In this document: piece after piece, positions 25,811 to 36,575 of the stretch | Layout of the letters: the number at the start of each line of letters is the position of its first letter | Numbering within the stretch: position 1 is the stretch's first letter | NCBI RefSeq assembly: GCF_028356935.1 | Contig: NZ_CP102798.1 | Span: 4,588,001-4,652,000 of the forward strand | Direction: 5' to 3' | Length of the DNA: 64,000 nt | From: Lysinibacillus sp. OF-1 | Lineage (GTDB): Bacteria > Bacillota > Bacilli > Bacillales_A > Planococcaceae | Notes under the pieces: generated by a model | Databases searched by the model: none | Told to the model about the DNA's origin: nothing | The model's input: the letters and a program-made list of their open reading frames with translations, nothing else | Program-made: the position numbers and the translations under genes

Positions 25811-26036
25811 AACCTATTTCCCTCCTCTTTTGAGCATTAGTATATATCAAACTGTAGCTTTATATAGCTTCTAACGATTTCAATTTAGCGAAATTTCGAA
25901 TAATTGACCATAATATATATAACTTGTAAATTATTATTCCAAAGTACTTAACTTTTATTTTATTTCTGATAGAATGAGAATTATTTACCTTCTAGGGAAA
26001 AGTTTAGACTAAAAAAATTATGTGAGGATAATACAA

Positions 26037-27986
26037 GTGAAACAACTAAGTTTAAGAAAAAAGCTTATTTTTTCGTTTTTAGCAATGCTTCTCATCCCAA
26101 CCCTGTTGATTGGAATTGTTTCCTACCAAAGTGCAGAAAAGCAAATTTCCGAAGAACAACATGCAAGTGCAACTGAAAGTGTACGTATTCTTAATACTAA
26201 TATTACGAATACCATTGAACCCAAACTAAAAGATGTGCAATATTTTTCAAAAAAATTTAGTAAAACCTACTTTCAAGATCATAACATTCCGAAAATTCAA
26301 TCATTACTAAGCGAATACATTAATATGCACCCTGAAGTAGAGCTGATTTATATTGGTACTGCCGATGGCAAACTACTTGACGAGCCTGCTCAAGACTATC
26401 CTGATGGCTTCGATCCTCGTACAAGACCTTGGTATAAGCAAGCTTTAGATAATAATGGAGAGGTCTCCATCACTGCCCCTTATGTTACACAATCAACGGG
26501 TGACATTGTCATTACAATTACGCAGGCTTTACCAGATGGTTCTGGAGTCATAGGATTAGATCTTAACATTTCTACATTAAGTGATATTACGAATAATATC
26601 CGCATTGGAGAGACTGGTTTTGCCTCTCTTCTAGATAGCAATAAGCTCTATATCGCACAGCCTGAAAAAGAAAGTGGTACTGAGGCAACAGAAAACTATA
26701 TCACTAAAATTTATGAGCAAGAAAGCGGCACAATTATTGAAAGAGACCGTCATTTACAGTTTGCTACAAATGAACTTACTGGCTGGAAGATAATAGGCAC
26801 AATGTTTACTGCAGAAGCTGCAAAGGCTGCTGCCTCCACTTTAAATATCAACTTGATCATTATTGTTGTGTCCATTCTAGTTGGTATTATGTTTATGCTC
26901 TTCATGATTAAGTCTGTAGTTAATCCAATTAATCGACTTAAGCAAAGCGCGTTGAAAATTAGTGAAGGTAATTTAACAGAGTTTATTGAAATTCATTCTA
27001 AAGATGAAATTGGACAACTTGGGGAAGCTTTTATCTCCATGAAGGTTAGCTTGAAAAAACTAATTCGCAACGTGGACCAAAGCTCCCAGCATGTTCAAAA
27101 GTCTGCTCAAGATTTATCTGCCAATGCAGAACAAAATATTGCTGCCTCTGAACAGGTTGCGGATGCTATGCAACAAATGGCAGTCAGCACGGAAAAGCAA
27201 ACAACAGGTATTGACCAAAATGCTATCTCCATTGAGGAAATTGCTAAAGGGGTTGTTGAGGTCGCAGACAGCTCTATGCAGGTATTAGACCTTTCTAGCC
27301 ATGCTATCCAACTGGCAGATGAAGGTGGACAAGCAGTCGAGCAAACTGTACAACAAATGAACTCTATTCATGAATCTGTTACACAATCAGATACAATGAT
27401 TAAAACTCTATATGATCGCACGAAAGAAATCGGTTCCATTTTAGAGATGATTAGTGCCATTTCTGACCAAACAAATTTACTAGCCCTCAATGCTGCTATC
27501 GAGGCAGCAAGAGCTGGAGAACATGGCAAAGGCTTTGCCGTAGTAGCCGATGAAGTACGAAAATTAGCAGAGCAATCTCACCAATCAGCAGAGCAAATTG
27601 CTGCGCTCATTACGAGTATTCAGCAGGATACGGCTAAATCTGTGCAGACTATGGTCAAGGCTTCAGCAGATGTTCAGGATGGCTTACAATTGACAGAATC
27701 AACAAGTAAGAAATTCGCCAGCATTATTGAAAGTCTACGAAACATTGCGCCAAAGATGGAGGATATCTCTGCCTCTGCACAAGAAATGTCTGCAGTCGTG
27801 GAAGAAGTCTCCGCTACAGCTATTGAATTATCAGATCACGCCAAATTAAATGCTGCAGCTACAGAGGAAGTTGCTGCTTCTACTGAGCAAACTTTATCCT
27901 CTATGCAGGACATGGCATCCTCTGCCAAAACGTTACTTGATATGGCGGATGAATTGCAAGGTTACGTAAATCGTTTTGAATATTAA
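26037..27986 (+). CDS. methyl-accepting chemotaxis protein (dCache), tandem copy 1
   Basis: The 649-residue chemoreceptor has a first membrane helix (about 12-32), an extracellular dCache domain (about 35-270, with [17 protein letters not shown] and [12 protein letters not shown]), a second helix (about 275-300), a HAMP domain (about 300-355) and a long signalling hairpin with the tip [20 protein letters not shown]. Cache domains of this type often bind amino acids. The GTG at 26037 follows GAGG by 9 bases and gives the same N-terminus, MKQ(L/I)SLRKKLIF, as the adjacent paralog. The neighbouring gene at 28255 is a close duplicate. Confidence 0.87.
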   Translation: MKQLSLRKKLIFSFLAMLLIPTLLIGIVSYQSAEKQISEEQHASATESVRILNTNITNTIEPKLKDVQYFSKKFSKTYFQDHNIPKIQSLLSEYINMHPEVELIYIGTADGKLLDEPAQDYPDGFDPRTRPWYKQALDNNGEVSITAPYVTQSTGDIVITITQALPDGSGVIGLDLNISTLSDITNNIRIGETGFASLLDSNKLYIAQPEKESGTEATENYITKIYEQESGTIIERDRHLQFATNELTGWKIIGTMFTAEAAKAAASTLNINLIIIVVSILVGIMFMLFMIKSVVNPINRLKQSALKISEGNLTEFIEIHSKDEIGQLGEAFISMKVSLKKLIRNVDQSSQHVQKSAQDLSANAEQNIAASEQVADAMQQMAVSTEKQTTGIDQNAISIEEIAKGVVEVADSSMQVLDLSSHAIQLADEGGQAVEQTVQQMNSIHESVTQSDTMIKTLYDRTKEIGSILEMISAISDQTNLLALNAAIEAARAGEHGKGFAVVADEVRKLAEQSHQSAEQIAALITSIQQDTAKSVQTMVKASADVQDGLQLTESTSKKFASIIESLRNIAPKMEDISASAQEMSAVVEEVSATAIELSDHAKLNAAATEEVAASTEQTLSSMQDMASSAKTLLDMADELQGYVNRFEY

Positions 27987-27999
27987 ATTATCCTTTCAG

Positions 28000-28032
28000 A
28001 ATCTGAGTTCTATTATGGAGCTCAGATTTTTT
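28000..28032 (+). terminator. terminator after chemoreceptor copy 1
   Basis: AATCTGAGTTC pairs with GAGCTCAGATT with one wobble around TATTATG, then TTTTCT follows. It separates the tandem receptor genes into two transcription units. Confidence 0.75.
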
Positions 28033-28121
28033 CTGTACTAATTTGACATATAAAAACAGGGGAAATTACAAAATAAAATATTTTTCTACAAAAAGTACTA
28101 TAGTATAACTTTATTTTCCAG

Positions 28122-28136
28122 ATTTTTCAGAAAATT
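28122..28136 (+). promoter_or_regulatory. CodY-like box before chemoreceptor copy 2
   Basis: ATTTTTCAGAAAATT matches the CodY consensus AATTTTCWGAAAATT at 14 of 15 positions. A -10-like TATAGTATAAC lies just upstream, so bound CodY would block early transcription. CodY represses motility and uptake genes in rich medium in B. subtilis. Confidence 0.5.
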
Positions 28137-28254
28137 ATGTTGATTATTATTCATTTTCCTCTTAGAATCAGATTAAACATTGGAATGACTTGTCTATTGA
28201 ACCAGTTATCAAATTATGACAATTAACTAATGTCATTTTAAGGAGGAATACTAT

Positions 28255-30204
28255 ATGAAACAGATTAGCTTAAGAAAGAAACTCATTTTTGCATTTTTAA
28301 TGATACTCCTCATTCCCGCACTTTTAATCGGGTATACCTCCTTTAAAAGTACTAAAAATCAGATTTTAGAAGAGCAACAAGCAAGCGCTAAGGAAAGTGT
28401 GCGTATGCTTAACAGCAATATTACAAATACAATTGCGCCAAAAGTTCATGACATTGGATATTTTTCCAAAAAAATAAATCAATCTTATTTACAAGAAGAT
28501 AAAAAAATTGAATTAAAAAAACTTTTTCAAGAATATATTAATACTCATCCTGAGGTAGAGCTGTTATATATTGGAACAGCAGATGGTCAAATAATTGATG
28601 AACCCGTCCATGATTATGCAAGTGATTATGATCCACGTAAACGACCTTGGTACGTAGAAGCAATTGAGAACAAAGGGCAAGTATCCATTACTTCACCATA
28701 TATCTCAAAATCAACAAATAATGTAGTAGTGACTGTCATGCAAGCTCTTCCAGATAATTCTGGTGTGATGGCCTTAGATGTAAATATCTCGGTTCTTAGT
28801 GCACTGACAGACGAAACACGTATAGGAGAAACTGGGTTTGCATCCTTACTAGATCGTAATCAGCTATATATTGCGCAAAAAGATAAAGAAAGCGGCTCAC
28901 AAGCAACAGAAGAATATATGGCAAAAGTTTACGAACAACAGGAAGGTATGATTACGGAAGATGATCGCCAGTTACGTTTTGAAACCAATGAACTTACAGG
29001 GTGGAAAATAGTTGGTACAATGTTCATCGCAGAGGCTACAGAGGCAGCTACTGCTTCATTTACTCTCACATTGCTCATCATTGGTATTTCTATTATTGTA
29101 GGAATTATTTTTATGCTCTCTATGATTAAATCTATTGTGAACCCTATTAAACGACTTCAACAAAGTGCATTAAAAATTAGTGAGGGCGATTTAACGGAGT
29201 TTATTGATATTCATACAAAGGATGAAATTGGACAGCTTGGTGAGGCATTTGTCTCGATGAAAGTTAGCTTAAAAAAACTGATACGCAATGTTGACCAAAG
29301 CTCACAGCATGTTCAAACCTCTGCCCAAGGACTTTCAGCTAATGCTGAACAAAACATAGCTGCATCTGAACAGGTAACAGAGGCTATGCAGCAGGTAGCT
29401 ATCAGCACCGAAAAACAAACAACTGGAATCGATCAAAATGCTGTTTCCATTGAGGAAATTGCTAAAGGTGTTGTAGAAGTGGCAGATAGTGCCCTACAAG
29501 TTTCAGACCTGTCCAGTCAGGCTATCCAATTAGCAGAGGAAGGCGGACAATCTGTTGAACAAACTGTGAATCAAATGGTTTCCATCCATGAATCTGTGAC
29601 ACAATCCGACACAATGATTAAATCACTGTTTGATCGAACAAAAGAAATTGGTTCCATTATAGAAATTATTAGTGCCATTTCTGACCAAACGAACCTTCTT
29701 GCTCTGAATGCCGCTATTGAAGCAGCCCGAGCTGGTGAACAAGGCAAAGGCTTTGCGGTTGTAGCAGATGAAGTACGTAAATTAGCGGAACAATCCCATC
29801 AATCAGCAGAACAAATTTCTACGCTTATTACAGGCATACAACAGGACACGGCTAAATCTGTGCAAACGATGATGAAAGCTTCATCAGATGTCCAAGAAGG
29901 GTTACAGCAATCTGAGGATACGAAAAAGAAATTTACAAGTATCGTTGAAAGTCTTCGAGAGATTGCACCGAAAATGGAAGATATATCAGCTTCGGCACAA
30001 GAAATGTCTGCCGTTGTAGAAGAAGTATCCGCAACAGCCATTGAGCTATCAGACCATGCAAAACTAAATGCAGCAGCCTCTGAAGAAGTTGCCGCTTCAA
30101 CGGAACAAACATTGTCCTCCATGCAGGAAATCGCTTCTTCGGCTAAAACTTTACTTGATATGGCGGACGAATTACAAGGCTATGTAGACCGATTTAATTA
30201 CTAA
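28255..30204 (+). CDS. methyl-accepting chemotaxis protein (dCache), tandem copy 2
   Basis: This 649-residue receptor has the same length and domain order as the preceding gene: helix, dCache ([29 protein letters not shown]), helix, HAMP and signalling hairpin ([21 protein letters not shown]). The HAMP-to-C-terminus region is nearly identical between copies, while the ligand-binding domain differs more, as expected after duplication and change of ligand range. AAGGAGG lies 8 bases before the ATG. The separate leader carries a CodY-like site not seen in front of copy 1. Confidence 0.88.
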   Translation: MKQISLRKKLIFAFLMILLIPALLIGYTSFKSTKNQILEEQQASAKESVRMLNSNITNTIAPKVHDIGYFSKKINQSYLQEDKKIELKKLFQEYINTHPEVELLYIGTADGQIIDEPVHDYASDYDPRKRPWYVEAIENKGQVSITSPYISKSTNNVVVTVMQALPDNSGVMALDVNISVLSALTDETRIGETGFASLLDRNQLYIAQKDKESGSQATEEYMAKVYEQQEGMITEDDRQLRFETNELTGWKIVGTMFIAEATEAATASFTLTLLIIGISIIVGIIFMLSMIKSIVNPIKRLQQSALKISEGDLTEFIDIHTKDEIGQLGEAFVSMKVSLKKLIRNVDQSSQHVQTSAQGLSANAEQNIAASEQVTEAMQQVAISTEKQTTGIDQNAVSIEEIAKGVVEVADSALQVSDLSSQAIQLAEEGGQSVEQTVNQMVSIHESVTQSDTMIKSLFDRTKEIGSIIEIISAISDQTNLLALNAAIEAARAGEQGKGFAVVADEVRKLAEQSHQSAEQISTLITGIQQDTAKSVQTMMKASSDVQEGLQQSEDTKKKFTSIVESLREIAPKMEDISASAQEMSAVVEEVSATAIELSDHAKLNAAASEEVAASTEQTLSSMQEIASSAKTLLDMADELQGYVDRFNY

Positions 30205-30252
30205 TTATCCATAACGCTTGGCTTTCGACAAAAGACATGGATGAATTAAAAT

Positions 30253-30295
30253 AAAGCACGATGATCTTTGGACTTTCCAAGATCAGCGTGCTTTT
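30253..30295. terminator. bidirectional terminator between chemoreceptor and VOC genes
   Basis: AAAGCACG (30253-30260) pairs with CGTGCTTT, and TGATCTT with AAGATCA further in. The forward tail is TTAATTA and the reverse tail is TTTATTTTAATTC. Confidence 0.75.
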
Positions 30296-30305
30296 AATTA
30301 GCTAT

Positions 30306-30725
30306 TTATTCATTTGCCTCATGGCTAAATTGCCATTCAATACCGAATTTATCTGTCAACGAACCGTAACATTTACTCCAAAATGTTTCTTGTAACTCCA
30401 TCGTTACTTTTCCTCCGTCTTTCAGCTTATCAAATGCTGCTCGCATTTGCTCTTCGTCATCGGAAACAACCGCTAATGTAACATTATTCCCAACGGAGAA
30501 CGGTGAGCCTGGAAATGTATCTGAGAACATAATTCTACTACCAAATACAGAAAGTCTTGTATGCATCACAAGATCTTTCGCTTCCTCTGGTAGTGGGTAA
30601 TCAGGATTTTGAGGTGAATCTCCAAACGTCATAATTTCAGCCTTGTCCGTATTAAAAGCATTTTCGTAAAACGCAACAGCCTCTCGACAATTTCCATTAA
30701 AGATCAAATACACTTCTACTGCCAT
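30306..30725 (-). CDS. PhnB-like VOC-family protein
   Basis: The 139-residue protein begins MAVEVYLIFNGNCREAVAFYENAF and ends KFGIEWQFSHEANE (blocks), the pattern of the PhnB/DUF3335-like glyoxalase superfamily, with LVMHTRLSVFGSRIMFSDTF in the middle. Many such proteins lack the full metal site and have no proven reaction. The ATG at 30725 is chosen because GGGAG lies 8 bases upstream; a longer frame starts 15 codons earlier without a ribosome site. It is a single gene. Confidence 0.78.
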   Translation of the reverse strand: MAVEVYLIFNGNCREAVAFYENAFNTDKAEIMTFGDSPQNPDYPLPEEAKDLVMHTRLSVFGSRIMFSDTFPGSPFSVGNNVTLAVVSDDEEQMRAAFDKLKDGGKVTMELQETFWSKCYGSLTDKFGIEWQFSHEANE

Positions 30726-30905
30726 TTCCAACACTCCCTTGTCATTTTTTGAAACAATTCTATTGTACATGGATTACAAAACATAGCACAAATTATAAAT
30801 GGAATCATTCATCTACAAATAAATTTATTCCCCCTTATTTTTAAATTTTTCATTTATTTTCGTAAAAGCTTTGACATTTACTCAAAAATCATGTAAATTA
30901 CCAAA

Positions 30906-30945
30906 TGGCGAACAATTTAAAATAAATCTTTAAAAATATTCGTAT
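30906..30945 (+). promoter_or_regulatory. inverted PurBox pair before guaC
   Basis: CGAACAAT (30909-30916) and the inverted ATATTCG (30936-30942) are about 19 bases apart, close to the two-box arrangement bound by PurR. In B. subtilis guaC (yumD) belongs to the PurR regulon. TTGACA with TAAATT 17 bases on is seen upstream as a possible promoter. Confidence 0.5.
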
Positions 30946-30961
30946 TTTAGGAGTGTATATA

Positions 30962-31945
30962 ATGGATAACGTATTTGACTATGAGGATATTCAACTAATT
31001 CCCGCAAAATGTATTGTAGAAAGTCGTTCAGAGTGTGATACTTCGGTTACTTTAGGTGGGCATACTTTTAAGCTTCCTGTAGTACCTGCAAATATGCAAA
31101 CAATTATTGACGAAAATCTTGCTAAGAAACTTGCTGAAAACGGTTACTTTTATATTATGCACCGTTTCCAACCAGAAACTCGTATAAACTTCATTCAAGA
31201 AATGCAAGGAAAGGGCTTAATTGCCTCGATCAGTGTTGGTGTAAAAGAAGATGAATATGCGTTTATTGAAGAATTAGCAGCTGCTAATTTAGTACCTGAA
31301 TTTATTACAATTGATATTGCACATGGTCATTCAAATGCTGTTATTCGTATGATTCAGCATATTAAAAAGCACTTACCAAACAGCTTTGTCATTGCTGGAA
31401 ACGTTGGAACACCTGAAGCCGTACGTGAACTAGAAAATGCTGGCGCAGATGCTACAAAAGTAGGCATTGGACCAGGTAAAGTTTGTATTACTAAAATCAA
31501 AACAGGCTTTGGTACAGGTGGCTGGCAGCTAGCTGCACTACGTTGGTGTGCAAAGGCTGCTACAAAGCCAATTATTGCTGACGGTGGTATTCGTACACAT
31601 GGCGATATCGCTAAATCTGTACGTTTCGGCGCTTCAATGGTGATGATTGGTTCTTTATTTGCTGGGCATGAAGAATCACCAGGTGAAACAATTGAGGTTG
31701 ATGGTAAAACGGTGAAGGAATACTTCGGCTCTGCCTCTGAATTCCAAAAAGGCGAACGCAAAAATGTCGAAGGAAAGAAAATGTATGTTGAGCATAAAGG
31801 TAGCATCAAAGATACATTAATCGAGATGCAGCAAGACTTACAATCATCTATTTCTTATGCTGGTGGCACAAAACTAGAGGCTATTCGAAATGTTGATTAT
31901 GTTATCGTAAAAAATTCTATCTTCAATGGAGATAAAGTATACTAA
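30962..31945 (+). CDS. guaC: GMP reductase
   Basis: The 327-residue enzyme converts GMP to IMP with NADPH in purine salvage. It is close to B. subtilis GuaC (326 residues) along its whole length: [19 protein letters not shown] at the start, the catalytic loop [17 protein letters not shown] with Cys175, the phosphate-binding [16 protein letters not shown] and [15 protein letters not shown], and the flap [12 protein letters not shown]. The lack of CBS domains separates it from IMP dehydrogenase. The ATG at 30962 has AGGAG 8 bases upstream; an earlier in-frame GTG overlaps that site. It is monocistronic, with PurBox-like sites upstream. Confidence 0.93.
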   Translation: MDNVFDYEDIQLIPAKCIVESRSECDTSVTLGGHTFKLPVVPANMQTIIDENLAKKLAENGYFYIMHRFQPETRINFIQEMQGKGLIASISVGVKEDEYAFIEELAAANLVPEFITIDIAHGHSNAVIRMIQHIKKHLPNSFVIAGNVGTPEAVRELENAGADATKVGIGPGKVCITKIKTGFGTGGWQLAALRWCAKAATKPIIADGGIRTHGDIAKSVRFGASMVMIGSLFAGHEESPGETIEVDGKTVKEYFGSASEFQKGERKNVEGKKMYVEHKGSIKDTLIEMQQDLQSSISYAGGTKLEAIRNVDYVIVKNSIFNGDKVY

Positions 31946-31953
31946 TCCATAGT

Positions 31954-31996
31954 AACCCCGATAAAGAACTACTTGTTCTTTATTGGGGTTCTTTTA
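31954..31996 (+). terminator. guaC terminator
   Basis: AACCCCGATAAAGAAC (31954-31969) pairs with GTTCTTTATTGGGGTT (31975-31990), followed by CTTTTAT. Confidence 0.85.
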
Positions 31997-32139
31997 TGAG
32001 ACCTTCCCCATCAATTGTTCTATAAGCATCATGAATACATAGTATATTAAAATATGACATTTATTATCAGAATTTTCTATTTTATTAGAAAACTATATAT
32101 TATAATATAACTATATTGGAGGAACGGAGGTTTTGTTTC

Positions 32140-33870
32140 ATGAAATCAGTACGTAATAAACTTGTTAGTCTTGCCATTATAGTTATTCTAATATCAACAG
32201 TACTAGTTGGTACCGTCAATTATATCGTAGTGAAAGGTGAACTAGATCAAGTAGGTCGACAAAGTCTTAAAAATGGCACACTAGGCATTCTTGAATTAAT
32301 TGCACAATTAGATGCTCAAGTTCAAAAGGGAAATATAACGTTAGAGGAAGCTCAGGAAAGTGCAAGAACACAAATTGTTGGTAAAAGAGTTGAAGACAAT
32401 AAACGATCCATCGATAATCCTGTTAAATATGGGGATAATTTTTATTTCTATGCCTTTCAAGATAACGGCATGGTCGAAACGCATCCATCTCTTGAAGGGC
32501 AAAATATTGCTGATTTACAAACAGAGGATGGACGCTATTTTGTACGCGAAATGATTGAAGCAGCTAAGGGTGGTGGAGGATATGTCCGTTATGATTGGGC
32601 ACTACCCTCCACCCCTGAAATCGTTGCACCTAAAATTACTTATGTAGAAATGGACGAACATTGGGGGTGGATTATTGCAGCTGGTACATACGAAATGGAC
32701 TTCAATGCAGGCACTAAAAATGTTTTCTATTACACACTTGGTATGACAATCCTTGCAACGATTATTGGTGTGGCACTCTTCTGGTTCTTCTCTGGACGAA
32801 TGACTACCTACATACGCAAAATCATGGTGATTACTTCAGATATTGCTAAAGGTAAGCTAACTGGCGATGACATACCTGTTACCACAAAAGATGAACTAGG
32901 TATACTGGCTAATAACGTGAATAATATGAAACATAGCTTATATGAAATGGTCAACAATACGAAGGATAGCGCCTCTCAAATGAGAGTTTCTTCAGAGATG
33001 CTTAGTGCTATTACAGAGGAAACAACCGCTTCTGCTGACGAAATTCATCAAGCAATCAATGACATCTCTAAAGGGGCTGTTGTGCAAGCAGAAGAAGCTG
33101 AGATGGCCATTAGTAAGGTTGAAACACTATCTTCACTTATTTCACTTGCTACAAATAAATATAGTGAGATCACTGAAAATATGAATATCATCAATTCATC
33201 ACAAGAAAATGGTAGACAAAAAGTAGAAGGTTTACTGCAAAATTCAAGTGAATTCACACAGGTGATTGAGGAGTTAAGAACTAATTTCTCCAGTTTGACG
33301 AATCAAATGAAGGAGATTCATCAAGTGGTACAAACAATTACATCTATATCTGAACAAACAAACCTCTTGGCACTCAATGCTAGCATAGAGGCAGCGCGTG
33401 CTGGTGAACACGGTAAAGGTTTTGCCATTGTGGCAGAGGAAGTCCGGCATTTATCGGAGGATACAAACGAAGCTACTACGCGTGTCAGAAATCTATTACA
33501 GCGTATTGAGGTGGGTACTGCAAACTCTGATGCAAAGATGATACACACGCTCCAACTTTCACAAAATCAAGCCATATCGATTACTGAAGTAAAAGGAGCT
33601 TTTACATTCCTAGCAGACTCCATTCACGATATTACAAAGCATCTCGTTTCACTAGATGAGGGGATGAACGACATGGCGGAAAATCGCATAGTGGTGATGA
33701 ATGCTATCAAAGAAATAGCCAGTGTAGCTACTCAATCTGCCGCAGCTACGGAACAAATTAATGCTTCCATAGACGAACAAAAGTCAGCAGTGAACTCGAT
33801 TATGCACTCCTCTATGGAACTTCATACAGAGACAGAGCGCATGTACGACTTAGTAGAACGCTTTACATGA
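32140..33870 (+). CDS. methyl-accepting chemotaxis protein with sCache_2-type sensor
   Basis: The 576-residue receptor is shorter than the tandem pair and has a single Cache_2 module (about 35-190, with YGDNFYFYAFQDNGMVETHP) after the first helix, then a second helix (about 195-215), HAMP, and a signalling domain with tip [21 protein letters not shown]. It would sense a small organic ligand outside the cell and feed CheA/CheW. The ATG at 32140 has GGAGG 9 bases upstream. It is not a close copy of the two receptors at 26-30 kb. Confidence 0.86.
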   Translation: MKSVRNKLVSLAIIVILISTVLVGTVNYIVVKGELDQVGRQSLKNGTLGILELIAQLDAQVQKGNITLEEAQESARTQIVGKRVEDNKRSIDNPVKYGDNFYFYAFQDNGMVETHPSLEGQNIADLQTEDGRYFVREMIEAAKGGGGYVRYDWALPSTPEIVAPKITYVEMDEHWGWIIAAGTYEMDFNAGTKNVFYYTLGMTILATIIGVALFWFFSGRMTTYIRKIMVITSDIAKGKLTGDDIPVTTKDELGILANNVNNMKHSLYEMVNNTKDSASQMRVSSEMLSAITEETTASADEIHQAINDISKGAVVQAEEAEMAISKVETLSSLISLATNKYSEITENMNIINSSQENGRQKVEGLLQNSSEFTQVIEELRTNFSSLTNQMKEIHQVVQTITSISEQTNLLALNASIEAARAGEHGKGFAIVAEEVRHLSEDTNEATTRVRNLLQRIEVGTANSDAKMIHTLQLSQNQAISITEVKGAFTFLADSIHDITKHLVSLDEGMNDMAENRIVVMNAIKEIASVATQSAAATEQINASIDEQKSAVNSIMHSSMELHTETERMYDLVERFT

Positions 33871-33878
33871 CAAGAAAA

Positions 33879-33909
33879 AAGAATGCTACGGTTTAGGCGT
33901 AGCATTCTT
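33879..33909. terminator. bidirectional terminator
   Basis: AAGAATGCTACG pairs exactly with CGTAGCATTCTT. The reverse tail TTTTCTTG is the better terminator and serves the small gene at 33917, while the forward tail is CTTAAC. Confidence 0.75.
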
Positions 33910-33916
33910 CTTAACA

Positions 33917-34141
33917 TTATAGTTTGTTAATTACTGCGTGGATTGTTTCCTTAAGCTCTGCATCATGATCAGCAAGTTCTACAAGGTTTCCTAGACGTTC
34001 ACGTAATACAGGGCGCTCAATTACTAATTTTTCATCAAGTACTTGTACCAGTAGCTCGATAATAAGACGATCACGAACGTTTAACGCTTCTTCTAAACGT
34101 TCTGGTGTAATTTTCGCATCAGTTTTTGCAGCTTTTGCCAT
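33917..34141 (-). CDS. small conserved-looking helical protein of unknown function
   Basis: This 74-residue protein starts MAKAAKTDAKITPERLEEAL and is almost wholly charged amphipathic helix, with Leu/Val heptads (RLIIELLVQVLDEKLVIE). It has no signal peptide and no cysteine. AAGGGG lies 8 bases before the ATG and a strong terminator follows, so it is very likely expressed. I do not recognise the family; a small dimeric or coiled-coil protein is the most that can be said. Confidence 0.65.
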   Translation of the reverse strand: MAKAAKTDAKITPERLEEALNVRDRLIIELLVQVLDEKLVIERPVLRERLGNLVELADHDAELKETIHAVINKL

Positions 34142-34361
34142 TTTAAAAACCCCTTTTATATTTTATATTCATGCACATCTATTTTAGCATACCACTAAAT
34201 TATTTTGAAAACTTTCTTTCATGAAAATATACCAAAACTTTACAAAAAATAAAGACAAGATTTACGGCAAATTGTTATATTTATATCATAATAAGCCACT
34301 GCTCAGCCATATGATGATGTATTTAACAAACCTAATACTAACACTCGATTGGAGGAAATGT

Positions 34362-34817
34362 ATGAATCAAAAAAATTTTACTTATTCGCAGCTCATTAAA
34401 GCTGTGCCGAAATCTCTACAGCTATTTCTCAACGTTTGCCTTGTGCTACTAGCTCTTATCCTATCATTTTTGCTTTTTAAGGAGCTAATCGAATTTCTTA
34501 AAATATTAATCTTCGCCAAGGAAGGTGGCGATTATAAATTATTCCTTGCCAATATTCTTATTTTCTTCTTATATTTTGAGTTCATCACAATGATTATTAA
34601 ATATTTTAAAGAGGATTATCATTTTCCACTGCGCTACTTTATATATATAGGTATCACAGCGATGATTCGTTTAATTATTGTGGAGCATGATCACCCTCTA
34701 AACACTTTAATTTATTCATTGATTATCCTGATATTAATCATAAGCTATTTTATTATTAATATCACACCACTTGAAAGACCAACGCGATCTTCTATTTTTA
34801 TAAAAAAGGAGCACTGA
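34362..34817 (+). CDS. psiE: PsiE-family phosphate-starvation-inducible membrane protein
   Basis: The 151-residue protein has four membrane helices and the PsiE pattern: a long first helix (LFLNVCLVLLALILSFLLF), FLANILIFFLYFEFITMIIKYF, FPLRYFIYIGITAMIRLIIVEHDHPL and a final helix. E. coli psiE is induced by low phosphate and its function is unknown. The ATG at 34362 follows GGAGG by 6 bases; a longer frame begins 47 codons earlier without a site. It may be monocistronic. Confidence 0.75.
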   Translation: MNQKNFTYSQLIKAVPKSLQLFLNVCLVLLALILSFLLFKELIEFLKILIFAKEGGDYKLFLANILIFFLYFEFITMIIKYFKEDYHFPLRYFIYIGITAMIRLIIVEHDHPLNTLIYSLIILILIISYFIINITPLERPTRSSIFIKKEH

Positions 34818-34934
34818 CCGGTAGTAAGAGCTATTCCTATTCTAAAATGTCGAAATACATGTAGGCTTTTCAAACACATAGAAAAACTGCAATAAGTCTT
34901 ATAAATATAGCTCTTGGATCGTTACTACACCCAT

Positions 34935-35322
34935 CACCAGCGAAGAAAGCTCGGTCCAGAGCCAAAACCCATTTTCTTATAAAAATAAACGGAAACAAAA
35001 CAACAAAATGAATGTTTTTTGCTAAAAAAATTTGAAAGAGATGTTAGATGAGTTCTTTAGCAACCTTCTCTTTTTATGTAATAAAACAACTGCAACAAGA
35101 CCTACCCCACCAATTACTAGAAAACAGGTTCAATTGAAAGTCATGTAGTTGCATACCACCAATGAGTTTGTCATCTTCCCAAAGTCCATAATACTGAAAA
35201 AATTATCAAGCGATTTTTCAGCTGCTCTTTTGTCCCATTCTTCCTGGATAGTCTTTTACAACGATATTCAGAAAGTCTAAAACATCTTGTTCTTTTAATA
35301 ACTTCTCTATTACTCTCATCAT
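34935..35322 (-). pseudogene. decayed GNAT (Eis/Acetyltransf_9-like) acetyltransferase gene
   Basis: On the reverse strand a GGGG ribosome site and ATGATG at 35322 begin MMRVIEKLLKEQDVLDFLNI. Switching frames then gives FQYYGLWEDDKLIGGMQLHD, VIGGVGLVAVVLLHK, KEKVAKELI, KNIHFVVLFPF and FYKKMGFGSGPSF in the order expected for an Eis-like GNAT protein. Several frameshifts and stops separate these pieces, and the C-terminal half is missing. It is a clear remnant and makes no full product. Confidence 0.65.
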
Positions 35323-35444
35323 ATCCCCTCCATTTTCAAAGTGTTGCATGTTGTTTGTGCATTTTTCATATTAATTTTTATATCCCACAAATAACCTATA
35401 CACCGAAATAATGAACAATGAAAATGATTAAAGGAGGAAAATAA

Positions 35445-36452
35445 ATGTCTTTAATTGATTCGTATATTCACGAAGTGTCTAAAAGGCTACATAAGAATAA
35501 GCGTGAAGACATAAAGCTTGAACTAAAAGCTACGATTGAGGATATGCTGCCTGAGTCCTATTCTGAATCCGATGTTAAGGATGTACTCCAAAAACTTGGA
35601 AGTCCTACCGAAGTTGCGGCAAGCTTTCAGGATACACCTCGTTTTTTAATTGGCCCAGAGATTTTTGATCAATATACAAGAACAATCAAGCTAGTTATGC
35701 CTTGGGCTATTTTCATTACGGTTATTATTCATGTAATCCAAAAAATTGTGCTCTATTCAGGTGAAGAAGCGCTTCTTTCAACCATTATTTCGGCATTTGC
35801 CATGATTATTGTGGCGATTATTGCTGTAATATTTCACGTATTGTTTTGGATTACCGTTGTTTTCATCATCATCGAGCGCTCTGGTTCTGAAAAGATTTAT
35901 TTACCCTTTTTGAAAAACGCCAAGCAATGGTCTCCTGATGATTTAGTTAAAATGAAACCCATTCCCAAAGTTAAAGTCATTACTTTAAGTGATACGATTT
36001 TTAGCCTAGTTGGAATTCTAATATTTTCTTTTGTCTATTGGAATGCTTATCGTCTTTTAGGGATTTATACAACGAATGACAATGGTAGCTTGAAATTTGT
36101 TATGCCAATCTTTAATCAAAATGTTTTACAATCATTTGCTCCTATCGTCTTATTATGTATTGTTCTTAGTCTCGCATTAACCTTTATAAAATGGCGTGCT
36201 GGTCAGTGGACAATGCTCATCGCCATCACGAATGCACTACTTCAAAGTGTAGGAACGATCGTCTTTATTTTAATGGCGATACACCAAGATTTTATTCATA
36301 GTGCCTCGATTCCCTACATGGCTGCTATCCTAGAAACAACATCCGCTAAGGTTGCCTATACTATAGATAAAATCTTACTCGTCAGTATAATTATTGCTGT
36401 TTTAGCAAATGCATTTGATATTTATCAAGGATTTAAAAAAGCGAAAGTATAA
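35445..36452 (+). CDS. HAAS-domain membrane protein
   Basis: The 335-residue protein has an N-terminal helical HAAS/DUF1700-like segment (about 1-65: SLIDSYIHEVSKRLHKNKRE then LKATIEDML and LGSPTEVAASFQD) and then about seven membrane helices (from about 80 to 325). HAAS domains are usually paired with PadR regulators and are thought to sense or relay envelope signals, but no PadR gene is adjacent here; one lies at 42.9 kb with a similar short protein. AAGGAGG lies 8 bases before the ATG. Its function is unknown. Confidence 0.7.
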   Translation: MSLIDSYIHEVSKRLHKNKREDIKLELKATIEDMLPESYSESDVKDVLQKLGSPTEVAASFQDTPRFLIGPEIFDQYTRTIKLVMPWAIFITVIIHVIQKIVLYSGEEALLSTIISAFAMIIVAIIAVIFHVLFWITVVFIIIERSGSEKIYLPFLKNAKQWSPDDLVKMKPIPKVKVITLSDTIFSLVGILIFSFVYWNAYRLLGIYTTNDNGSLKFVMPIFNQNVLQSFAPIVLLCIVLSLALTFIKWRAGQWTMLIAITNALLQSVGTIVFILMAIHQDFIHSASIPYMAAILETTSAKVAYTIDKILLVSIIIAVLANAFDIYQGFKKAKV

Positions 36453-36575
36453 AATCCCCCTCTTCAAATCGCTAAAATACCTTTATTCTCTGATGTTTTG
36501 TATAATGATAAAGTTGAAAGTATTTTATATACATGAATAATCTGCACAATTCAATCAGAGTAAGGGGAATTAACT

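Noticed and set aside
29799..30122. 107-codon frame antisense to chemoreceptor copy 2
   Set aside because: A Ser/Ala/Cys-rich shadow of the repetitive helical signalling domain.
28255..30204. Horizontal transfer of the second chemoreceptor gene
   Set aside because: Its closest relative is the adjacent copy and the composition is like the neighbours, so local duplication is the simpler reading.
31354..31809. 151-codon open frame antisense to guaC
   Set aside because: It is a codon-bias shadow rich in Pro/Ser/Cys. guaC is a certain gene and no ribosome site precedes the antisense frame.
32041..32100. CodY box before the third chemoreceptor
   Set aside because: AATTTTCTATTTTAT keeps only one half of the consensus.
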